From: Sphingobacterium sp. UBA2700
GTDB lineage: Bacteria; Bacteroidota; Bacteroidia; Sphingobacteriales; Sphingobacteriaceae
Reading direction: 5' to 3'
Assembly: GCA_002354335.1 (NCBI GenBank)
Contig: DELI01000026.1
Span: 1-39,256 of the forward strand
Length of the DNA: 39,256 bases
The notes under the pieces are model-generated. The model was not told the origin of the DNA. It did no database searches and saw only the letters and a program-made list of their open reading frames with translations. The translations under genes and the position numbers were made by a program. Below are positions 32,623 through 39,256 of this stretch, piece by piece (position 1 is the first letter of the stretch; the number at the start of each line of letters is the position of its first letter).

Positions 32623-33090
32623 ATGAGCGCAACAAAATTTAACAGAATATTATTAGCAGTTGATGAGAGCCCCTGTTCGGAGCGCGCCGTCAATTATGCA
32701 AAAGGAATAGTAGCCGACCTAAAACCATCATTGGCTTTAGTAACTGTAGTCCCTCCTACATCCCCAACAAGTTATGGCGTTGATCCTTTATTAGGTCAGC
32801 AACCGATCATTGTTCCGGAGGTATCCGAAATTCAGCAGCAATCTGCACAGAACTTTCTAGACAGCTTGGCAACAGAATTCACTGCTGCATCGGAAACTTT
32901 TACGTTTAATCGTATCGGTGATGTTCGTGACGAAGTTTTACAAGTAGCTAAGGAATGGACCGCAGATTTAATTATCGTCGGTACAAATGGACGGACTGGC
33001 TTCGATCATTTTCTATCCGGATCGGTGTCAGAAGCAATTATCCGCAAAGCAACTTGTCCGGTATTAGTGATTCCCTTGAATTGCGATTAA
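32623..33090 (+). CDS. universal stress protein (UspA family)
   Basis: The 155-residue single Usp domain begins with the strand ILLAVDESPCSERAVNYA, where the aspartate contacts adenine in ATP-binding members. It contains the nucleotide-binding motif GTNGRTGFDHFLSGSVSEAI (G120, G123, G133-S134) and ends VLVIPL. The motif is intact, so ATP binding is likely. A 275-base gap with no clear promoter precedes it. The stop codon overlaps the end of the converging methyltransferase gene by four bases. Confidence 0.92.
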   Translation: MSATKFNRILLAVDESPCSERAVNYAKGIVADLKPSLALVTVVPPTSPTSYGVDPLLGQQPIIVPEVSEIQQQSAQNFLDSLATEFTAASETFTFNRIGDVRDEVLQVAKEWTADLIIVGTNGRTGFDHFLSGSVSEAIIRKATCPVLVIPLNCD

Positions 33091-34262
33091 GGTTTAATGA
33101 ACTTAGCCGTAAACATGGAATCGGCCTTACGATCATATCCTAATATGGACGTCATGCTTTCCAGTTTAAGGTTAAGTTCATTTTCTATATAAGAAACGAC
33201 CTCCTCATTCTCCTCTTTATACACCGAACAGGTGATATAAATCAAGCTCTTTCCCGACTTTAAATATGGCGCAGCATGCTTCACAATGCGTTTCTGCAAG
33301 TTTGCAAACTTTTCGAGCTCTTCCATACGGAATTTTGAAAGCATCTCCGGTGTTCTACCCCAGGTACCTGAACCCGAACAAGGCGCATCGATAATAAGTC
33401 CATCGAATCGCTCATTGGCCATGATATGATCGACCGGATTATTTAAGTCCAATATCTTTTTGCGATAAGGCTTCTTAATTCCGGCGATATAGAATCGTTC
33501 ATCCAGGTTTCTGAGAATACTCGAGCGAACATCAGAAACCAGAAGGTTAATATGCGGAAACTTATCCAACAATAACAAGGATTTTCCGCCGGAGGCCGCA
33601 CATGCGTCCCACCAGGTTTCATTGGCTTTAGTTTGAATGGCATTCAAGCTCTGTTGCGATGAATAATCCTGAACCTCAAATAAACCTTGGATTTTCTTGA
33701 GAGCTTGCAAATTAATACCGTTGCTCAAAGCCAGAGTCTGCGGACCGGCCTCAACAAAAGCGATTCCTTGTTGCTCCAGCTCGTGTTTTACAGTAGCTTC
33801 GCTGCCACGCTTCAGGCGGATGAAAAGATCAGGTTGCACAAAGTGAGAACTGATAAACTCTTCTTTAACGATGCCGGGAGATAAATGATCTGTTAATGGA
33901 AATACCTTTTCTAAGAAGTCGCCATACAGCGACTGAATAAAGTCAATCTTATCCCCTAGATTAGTAAAGTTTTTATTGATCCACTCAGGTTTAAATTCAT
34001 GTACTACAGCACTTTCGCCTTCACAAAGGAACTCGGCAATAGCTAAGCGTTCCGTTAAAGCTAGCTCTTCAAAAGCGCGTCCCAAACGGAATACATTATA
34101 GCAGTATCTGGAGTTCATCCTTCTGTCGGATGAACCCATCTGCTTATTATTTTTATAAAACTGTGTTAAATATCGTGAGAAAGGTTCTTGGAAATGATAC
34201 CCATCTAATGTGCGCTCGAAATTACGAACTTGTTGATGAACTCTTTTACTATTGTATTCCAA
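33087..34262 (-). CDS. RsmB/NOP2-family rRNA cytosine-C5 methyltransferase
   Basis: This 391-residue SAM-dependent enzyme has a helical, NusB-like N-terminal part and a class I methyltransferase core. SAM motif I is DACAASGGKS (219-228). The two catalytic cysteines of the m5C family are in APCSGSG (C295) and ITCSVYKEENEE (C345). The order and spacing fit RsmB-type enzymes, which methylate a cytosine in 16S rRNA; the exact site is not deducible. It is the gene downstream of the periplasmic-binding-like lipoprotein on the same strand, only seven bases away (34262 against 34270), and may be co-transcribed with guaA. Confidence 0.9.
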   Translation of the reverse strand: MEYNSKRVHQQVRNFERTLDGYHFQEPFSRYLTQFYKNNKQMGSSDRRMNSRYCYNVFRLGRAFEELALTERLAIAEFLCEGESAVVHEFKPEWINKNFTNLGDKIDFIQSLYGDFLEKVFPLTDHLSPGIVKEEFISSHFVQPDLFIRLKRGSEATVKHELEQQGIAFVEAGPQTLALSNGINLQALKKIQGLFEVQDYSSQQSLNAIQTKANETWWDACAASGGKSLLLLDKFPHINLLVSDVRSSILRNLDERFYIAGIKKPYRKKILDLNNPVDHIMANERFDGLIIDAPCSGSGTWGRTPEMLSKFRMEELEKFANLQKRIVKHAAPYLKSGKSLIYITCSVYKEENEEVVSYIENELNLKLESMTSILGYDRKADSMFTAKFIKP

Positions 34263-34269
34263 GATCTAT

Positions 34270-35556
34270 TTATTGGAAAGAACCGTTACGGTATGTCTTT
34301 AGCTGCACGCCTTCATTTACATAACCCCATTGCGGATTATATTTGAATTTATAATTGCTAAAAATACCGTTAAATCCTTCGTTTTGTAATTTATCTGCAT
34401 AATCAGCACCATACTTGTTCAACAAGCTGGTGAAGTATTTTCCAGCGTCGTAACCCTTATAGGCAAAGTCTGAAGGATCTACTTTAAACTGGTTTTTGTA
34501 ATTACGTTGGAAGTTTTGAACTTCCGAGCTCCACACTTTTAAGTGACTTTCGCCCGTAATCGTTGGATCCATTCTGTAAAAATTAGAATAAGGTCCGAAG
34601 TCGAAGCGATCCCAAAGTGGGTGTCCGAACAACTTAATCGAAAAGCCTTCTCTTACTTTCGCGTCTAAGCCAGATAGCAAAGAACGTAATTGATTCTTCT
34701 CGGTTGTTCCTGTAATTACGAAAGCAGTCTCCAAATCAGGCATTGCCGCCGTCAGTTGAGATACCGTTGTCACATGCTTCACTACGATGGCAGGATTCAC
34801 CTTCTTCATTTCCTCGTCAATTCCAGCGATAAACTGTCTATGGTCATTATCGCGCGCGTCAAATACCAACACGACATCACCAGTGCTATACCTCGATGCA
34901 ACCTCATTGGCAACCGCACGCATATGAATACGTATTGGAGGCGTTATGGAAACAAGATTCGATTGATTGAATTCCGTAGGCATTGCTGCAGCTAGGGGGT
35001 TTACCTGTAGCACTTTCTTATTGGCATGGCTCTTTCCGAATGAGCGAATCTCCTTCGGGTATACCGGTCCCACGATAAGCATCGCGTCCTGAACATCTTT
35101 AGAAGCCGCTAGCGAAACATTGCGCATCTCGCTATCCTGCGTATCCATCACCTTCAACGCATAGTCACCGCTTTTCTTTGCAGCTTCATTCATCCCCAAC
35201 TGAAATCCTTGGTAGAAATCCAACGCTAAAGCCGAGCGCTTTACGTCTTCTTCACTCATCGAATTGACCGCGACGCGATCCAGTTGGAAAGGCAACAATA
35301 AAGCTATGCTATTGCTAGCTTTAGCAGCCTTCTTTTCTTCGGCAGTTTTCGTCTCTTCTTTCTTTTCTTCTTTTCCCTTCTCGCTGCCAACTGCACCCCC
35401 ATAAACATCCGGTGAGCGAAGCACACCGACTTTTGGGGTACAAGAACTCACGGACAGCACTATCCCTAGTGCTGCCGCGAATGCTGTATTTCTTAAAATG
35501 TTTTGTTTTAGTTTATTCCCACTCAATGGTTGCTGGTGGTTTTGAACTGATATCAT
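34270..35556 (-). CDS. periplasmic-binding-protein-like lipoprotein (type 1 fold)
   Basis: The mature protein resembles type 1 periplasmic binding proteins of the LivJ/LpoA group, without ABC permease genes nearby. A lipobox (LSVSSC) gives a lipidated cysteine, followed by a Lys/Glu-rich linker ([20 protein letters not shown]) and a two-lobe domain starting [11 protein letters not shown]. Typical pieces are [26 protein letters not shown] and a late [14 protein letters not shown]. The start is uncertain because the gene begins inside guaA. An ATG at 35556 gives a 44-base overlap, a TTG at 35526 gives 14 bases and a shorter signal peptide, and longer frames to 35622 are less likely. Function could be solute binding or, as in LpoA, regulation of cell-wall synthesis. 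Confidence 0.75.
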   Translation of the reverse strand: MISVQNHQQPLSGNKLKQNILRNTAFAAALGIVLSVSSCTPKVGVLRSPDVYGGAVGSEKGKEEKKEETKTAEEKKAAKASNSIALLLPFQLDRVAVNSMSEEDVKRSALALDFYQGFQLGMNEAAKKSGDYALKVMDTQDSEMRNVSLAASKDVQDAMLIVGPVYPKEIRSFGKSHANKKVLQVNPLAAAMPTEFNQSNLVSITPPIRIHMRAVANEVASRYSTGDVVLVFDARDNDHRQFIAGIDEEMKKVNPAIVVKHVTTVSQLTAAMPDLETAFVITGTTEKNQLRSLLSGLDAKVREGFSIKLFGHPLWDRFDFGPYSNFYRMDPTITGESHLKVWSSEVQNFQRNYKNQFKVDPSDFAYKGYDAGKYFTSLLNKYGADYADKLQNEGFNGIFSNYKFKYNPQWGYVNEGVQLKTYRNGSFQ

Positions 35557-37063
35557 ACACGACTCTATTGATTCCTTTAACATGATTAATAATTTCGTTT
35601 GAAATTTTCGCAAGTAGATCATAAGGTAAGTGAATCCAATCTGCCGTCATCCCGTCTAAAGAGCCTACCGCACGTAAAGCAACCACGTGTTCATAAGTAC
35701 GCTCATCACCCATTACACCGACCGATTGTACAGGCAAGAAAATCGTTCCTGCTTGCCAAACCTTATCATACCATCCGGACTCTTTCAAGTTACGGACGTA
35801 TATGTCATCTGCTTCTTGCAAAATCCGTACCTTTTCTTCCGTGATATCCCCTAAAATACGAATTGCTAAGCCAGGGCCCGGGAATGGATGTCTACCCAAG
35901 ATAGCAGGATCTACATCTAAAGTCTTCCCTACGCGGCGTACTTCATCTTTAAATAAAGTCTTAAGCGGCTCTATCACTTTGAGTTTCATGTAATCAGGTA
36001 AACCTCCAACATTATGGTGAGATTTAATGGTAGCCGAAGGACCCTTTACCGAAATCGATTCAATAATATCTGGATAAATAGTTCCTTGTCCTAACCATTT
36101 CGCTTCTACACCTGCAGGAAGTTCGCTTTGTATTTGCTTTGATGCTTCATCGAATACATCGATGAACGAAGCACCAATGATCTTTCTTTTTTGTTCAGGT
36201 TCTGAAACACCGGCCAAACGCGAGTAGAATAAATCTTTCGCATTTACACCTTTAATATTCAAACCCATATGTTTGTAAGACTCCAATACCTGCTCGTATT
36301 CATCCTTACGCAATAATCCGTGGTCTACGAAGAAACAGTGAAGTCTATCGCCGATTGCGTGGTGCAATAATACAGCAGCAACCGTCGAGTCAACACCGCC
36401 TGACAATGCCATGATCACATGATCATCGGCTAACTGCTCTTTCAACTCGGCAACTGTCGTATCCACGAAAGCATCAGGAGTCCAATCTTGTTGGCAACCA
36501 CAGATATCGATAACGAAGTTTTTTAATAAAACCTGGCCATCAGTACTGTGAGTCACCTCTGGGTGGAATTGAATACCGTATGTTCTTGTTCCTTCTACTT
36601 GGTAGGCAGCAACGCGAACTTTGTCGGTACTAGAGATAATCTTGAAGTTTGCAGGCACTTCTTTGATCGTATCACCGTGCGACATCCAAACTTGAGACTG
36701 CACAGGGATACCTTTTAATAATTCATTCTCATGATCTACAAACTGCAAGTTCGCACGGCCATACTCACGGATAGTCGATGGCAATACTTCGCCACCAGAC
36801 TTTTGCGCGATATATTGCGCCCCATAACATACTCCTAAAAGTGGGAATTTGTCTTGGATAGCCTTGAAATCAATTTGAGGAGCTTCCTCTTGACGTACCG
36901 AATATGGACTACCAGAGAAGATCACACCCTTTACTGAGTCATCAAAAGCAGGTAGATTGTTGTATGGATGGATTTCACAATAAACATTTAGTTCCCTTAC
37001 GCGACGCGCGATTAGCTGGGTATATTGCGATCCAAAATCGAGAATGATTATTTTTTCTGACAT
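35513..37063 (-). CDS. guaA: GMP synthase (glutamine-hydrolysing)
   Basis: GuaA converts XMP to GMP with ATP and glutamine. The 516-residue protein has the class I glutamine amidotransferase domain first, with nucleophile C79 in GVCYGAQY and the His/Glu partners in [10 protein letters not shown]. The ATP-pyrophosphatase domain follows (P-loop [13 protein letters not shown] at about residue 220). The dimerisation domain ends KPPATIEWE, the conserved C terminus. All key residues are present. A -7 element lies four bases before the ATG, predicting a leaderless message. The 3' end overlaps the next lipoprotein gene, and the rRNA methyltransferase follows, so the three may form an operon. Confidence 0.96.
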   Translation of the reverse strand: MSEKIIILDFGSQYTQLIARRVRELNVYCEIHPYNNLPAFDDSVKGVIFSGSPYSVRQEEAPQIDFKAIQDKFPLLGVCYGAQYIAQKSGGEVLPSTIREYGRANLQFVDHENELLKGIPVQSQVWMSHGDTIKEVPANFKIISSTDKVRVAAYQVEGTRTYGIQFHPEVTHSTDGQVLLKNFVIDICGCQQDWTPDAFVDTTVAELKEQLADDHVIMALSGGVDSTVAAVLLHHAIGDRLHCFFVDHGLLRKDEYEQVLESYKHMGLNIKGVNAKDLFYSRLAGVSEPEQKRKIIGASFIDVFDEASKQIQSELPAGVEAKWLGQGTIYPDIIESISVKGPSATIKSHHNVGGLPDYMKLKVIEPLKTLFKDEVRRVGKTLDVDPAILGRHPFPGPGLAIRILGDITEEKVRILQEADDIYVRNLKESGWYDKVWQAGTIFLPVQSVGVMGDERTYEHVVALRAVGSLDGMTADWIHLPYDLLAKISNEIINHVKGINRVVYDISSKPPATIEWE

Positions 37064-37067
37064 GCCG

Positions 37068-37075
37068 CAAAGTTA
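37068..37075 (-). promoter_or_regulatory. -7 element (TAACTTTG) of guaA, nearly abutting the start codon
   Basis: On the minus strand TAACTTTG is followed by CGGC and the guaA ATG. The layout is the same as at pyrD (TACCTTTG, CGGT, ATG), again implying a transcript that starts at or next to the start codon. Confidence 0.6.
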
Positions 37076-37264
37076 CAATTTCAATATTGATTTTAAAGGA
37101 GGAAATTTAACAATTTCATCATAATCAGATAAAACAGAATACCAGCTAACTGATACATTCAAGTAGCTAATAAACACGCAGCTAGAAGTAGGGAAATTTA
37201 ACGCTTCCCAGAAAGAAGAAGTGGGATTAAAGCGCTGTATGCTGACTTTAGGAAAGACAATTGC

Positions 37265-37295
37265 AAAAAAAGCGACGAGAGATCCCGTCGCTTTT
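37265..37295 (-). terminator. intrinsic terminator after the GIN-domain gene
   Basis: AAAAGCGACG (37268-37277) and CGTCGCTTTT (37286-37295) pair perfectly around eight bases. On the minus strand seven or more T residues follow, 20 bases after the GIN gene stop. Confidence 0.88.
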
Positions 37296-37314
37296 ATATC
37301 ATAGAAAAACCTTT

Positions 37315-38010
37315 TTACAAGGTTTGATTCCCTTTAATGAAATTAATCTTGCCACCTGCAATACGCTTATGCGTGCGTTGCTGAGGATCGCCATATACAT
37401 CAATCACCCCGCCTGCTCGCGTTTGCACATCAGCTGCCTGGCTCGCAAATACTTCAATCTTACCGCCGGCGTTCGTACGCACCAGGGCGCGCTGTGCTTT
37501 CAAATCTTTGCCGAAGAAAGATCCACCTGCCGTATTATTCACGGTCAATTCATCGGTAGTTCCCAATAAATCAATTACCGATCCTGTATTCGACTCTACT
37601 TCTACCTGTTGCGCTTCAATCTTTGCACGAATCTTTGCTCCTTCGTTTGCAAAAATATCCAATCGCGCATTCTTTAATACTTCTTCCTCGAAATTAACCT
37701 CCGCCCCTTTTCTAGCAATTATTTTGGAAACCGTAGGCGTGTGAATGATGACTGATGCCTGGTTTCCTTTTAAGTAATACCCGGCTTTCATCTTTAATCG
37801 AAGTTCGTTGTTTGAAAATACAGCCTCCACTTTATCAGCCAATTCTCCTGTTATTTCCAACTCATTACGGTCACTGGGAACTACTGTTACCCATATTCTA
37901 TCCGTCACTTCTAAGGTGCTGATCGCGTTGATTTGTTGTTTAATCTGTGCATTGGCGGCCTGTGTCAAAAAGCCGATTGCCATAAAAAATAAAACTACTG
38001 TCTTCTTCAT
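37315..38010 (-). CDS. exported GIN-domain (DUF2807) protein
   Basis: The 231-residue protein has a signal peptide (KKTVVLFFMAIGFLTQAANA) and then a repetitive right-handed beta-helix-like chain typical of the GIN/DUF2807 'head' domain. Recurrent short strands appear in IIARKGAEVNFEE, IFANEGAKIRAKI, ESNTGSVIDLLG, RTNAGGKIEVFAS and TRAGGVIDVYG. Family members are often called putative auto-transporter adhesins, but no such activity is established. It is preceded by a small exported gene whose stop lies 13 bases upstream, so the two are probably co-transcribed, and a strong terminator follows. Confidence 0.85.
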   Translation of the reverse strand: MKKTVVLFFMAIGFLTQAANAQIKQQINAISTLEVTDRIWVTVVPSDRNELEITGELADKVEAVFSNNELRLKMKAGYYLKGNQASVIIHTPTVSKIIARKGAEVNFEEEVLKNARLDIFANEGAKIRAKIEAQQVEVESNTGSVIDLLGTTDELTVNNTAGGSFFGKDLKAQRALVRTNAGGKIEVFASQAADVQTRAGGVIDVYGDPQQRTHKRIAGGKINFIKGNQTL

Positions 38011-38023
38011 ATAAAATATTAAT

Positions 38024-38524
38024 CTATCTAGCTAATAACGCAAGTTCCGAGGCATTATACATATTTGCCCCCTTTAAATATTTGTAAATTTTATCTTTTG
38101 TTGCTTTGTCGTTCATTTTATAAAGATTATTCATCACATATTCTTTGTCGGACTCCACTTGATCGTGATAGCCCAAATACTTCGGAATGTAATATTGTAT
38201 ACATAATCGGATAAACCGAAGCTCCACATTATTCGGACTGGACTTTATCTCCTTCTCCAATTTGTTCTTACCCGATTTAAAGTAATTCATCTTCTTGAAG
38301 GGATTGGAAGTATGCTTCGCCATAAACATATGAAAAGCCGCCGCATATCCGCGCTCCACTGGGGTATTCGCTTCTGACTCTAAAGTTTCCAAATGCCGTT
38401 TACAAAGTTCCTCATCCTTAACTCCCTTATTAAAATCCGCTCTAACAACATTCAAATCTAGTTTCTGAGCATAAGCACTCTTCGTCACGAATAGTACAAA
38501 TGCCATAATACAAACTTTAATCAT
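38024..38524 (-). CDS. exported protein of unknown function
   Basis: I do not recognise a characterised family. The 166-residue product has a signal peptide (IKVCIMAFVLFVTKSAYA, cut before QKL). The mature chain is mostly helical and charged (GVKDEELCKRHLETLESEA, FKSGKNKLEKEIKSSPNNVELRFIRLC), with a flavour of TPR-like helical repeats. Conserved-looking segments such as ELRFIRLCIQYYIPKYLGY recall small exported hypothetical proteins of Sphingobacteria. GGAG six bases before the ATG (minus strand) gives a modest ribosome-binding site. It is the first gene of a probable two-gene unit with the GIN-domain protein. Confidence 0.75.
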   Translation of the reverse strand: MIKVCIMAFVLFVTKSAYAQKLDLNVVRADFNKGVKDEELCKRHLETLESEANTPVERGYAAAFHMFMAKHTSNPFKKMNYFKSGKNKLEKEIKSSPNNVELRFIRLCIQYYIPKYLGYHDQVESDKEYVMNNLYKMNDKATKDKIYKYLKGANMYNASELALLAR

Positions 38525-38725
38525 AATTCTCCCAGTTTATTTAGATAGTAAAATACAAAAAATAAGCCAAGACAATATTTGCGGCGCGTTATTTAACATT
38601 TTCATAGGTTTTTTACCAGAAATACCGCGTATTAGTTCGAAGCAACATTAGAATATGTATCAAGAAAAATATTATATTTACACTTAACCCTAACATTTAT
38701 ACATATCCTTATCAAAAACTTAATT

Positions 38726-39235
38726 ATGGAAAATTTCGAACAAAACCCAGAACAGTCTTCCGGCCACTTTGAATCTAGCCCGAGTCCAACATTTGCATTA
38801 ACCCCTTTAAGTATTGAATACTTGCGGGAGGTAGCAAAATGGGCGAGATTTTTAAGTATACTCGGACTAGTCGGCGTCGGCTTGTCTGTTCTAGCTTATA
38901 TTTTTCTTGGTGTAACACTCAGTGCGGCACCTTTAGCAATTGACGGTACTAGTTCATCTAGAGGCATGGCGGGAGTTACCGGACTAATGTTTATTCCCGG
39001 AGTAATCATTATGCTTATTTACATCCTCCCGATTTGGTGGTTATACCAATTTTCAACCCGATTAGGCGAAGCGATAAACTTCAAAAACAATCAAATCTTA
39101 GAAACATCCTTTCAGTTCCTTAAAAAGCACTATAAGTTCATCGGAATTTTCGTAGTCGTGATTTTAGCACTCTATATCCTACTAATTATCGGTGCTGTTA
39201 TTGCAGCTGTTTCAGGCGCATTGATAAACATGTAA
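38726..39235 (+). CDS. DUF5362-like membrane protein
   Basis: The 169-residue protein begins with a disordered, acidic, Ser/Pro/Gln-rich N terminus (about 1-30). Then come ALTPLSIEYLREVAKWARFLSI and three hydrophobic stretches (about 46-68, 88-112 and 135-165). The pattern LREVAKWARFLSILGLV, a middle helix pair around IYILPIWWLYQFSTRLGEAI and a late QFLKKHYKFIGI fits the DUF5362 family common in Bacteroidota. Function is unknown. There is no good -7 match upstream (TATATTTA at 38673-38680 is one base off). The gene ends 21 bases before the window edge. Confidence 0.8.
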   Translation: MENFEQNPEQSSGHFESSPSPTFALTPLSIEYLREVAKWARFLSILGLVGVGLSVLAYIFLGVTLSAAPLAIDGTSSSRGMAGVTGLMFIPGVIIMLIYILPIWWLYQFSTRLGEAINFKNNQILETSFQFLKKHYKFIGIFVVVILALYILLIIGAVIAAVSGALINM

Positions 39236-39256
39236 ACAAAATATTAAAAAGAGAGC

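Overview
The window reads as chromosome of a member of the Bacteroidota, most likely Sphingobacteriaceae (Sphingobacterium-like). This rests on repeated TAnnTTTG promoter -7 elements in front of genes, scarce Shine-Dalgarno sites, and protein types common in that group: a GIN/DUF2807 protein, a DUF5362 protein, a DUF4126 membrane protein and a GH31 enzyme with a dockerin. No rRNA, tRNA, CRISPR array, transposase or integrase was seen. Taxonomy is inferred from content only.

Layout. 0.1-1.3 kb: a DadA-like FAD oxidoreductase. 1.4-8.9 kb: a complete heavy-metal efflux locus in the order response regulator, histidine kinase, TolC-like outer-membrane factor, periplasmic adaptor, HME-type RND pump. 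9.1-9.7 kb: a small exported, probably outer-membrane, protein. 9.8-13.6 kb (minus): a 1283-residue multi-domain GH31 glycosidase. 13.8-19.8 kb: an accessory block. It holds a two-gene operon (TIR, membrane segment and beta-propeller; then a two-TM, double-Rossmann, RyR-domain protein) facing a translationally coupled minus-strand pair (a HAD protein of the RNA-repair 'Swiss army knife' type and a small DGNHR, ParB/sulfiredoxin-like protein). 19.9-25 kb: thiD, a CBS-pair protein, an NlpE-like lipoprotein, pyrD (minus) and an ABC-F ATPase. 25.0-26.5 kb: a repeat-rich stretch around a DUF4126 gene. 26.5-31 kb (minus): a PlsC-like acyltransferase, an MsbA-like exporter, a polysaccharide-deacetylase lipoprotein and a basic exported protein. 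31.2-39.2 kb: ychF, a universal stress protein, an RsmB/NOP-type rRNA methyltransferase, a periplasmic-binding-like lipoprotein overlapping guaA, guaA, a GIN-domain protein with a small exported partner, and a DUF5362 membrane protein.

The best candidate for an undescribed system is the TIR/propeller plus Rossmann/RyR pair at 13,824-18,838. Two membrane-anchored proteins are encoded 5 bases apart. One carries a possible NAD-cleaving TIR domain and a large sensor-like propeller; the other carries nucleotide-binding folds and a ryanodine-receptor repeat domain. A defence or stress-signalling module using an NAD-derived messenger is plausible but is inference.

Other points of interest are predicted leaderless pyrD and guaA transcripts with near-identical promoter/start sequences, a five-copy dispersed repeat of which two copies flank the DUF4126 gene in inverted orientation, an 11-bp-period G-rich tandem array, a precisely duplicated terminator, and an inverted repeat directly against the start codon of the MsbA-like gene.
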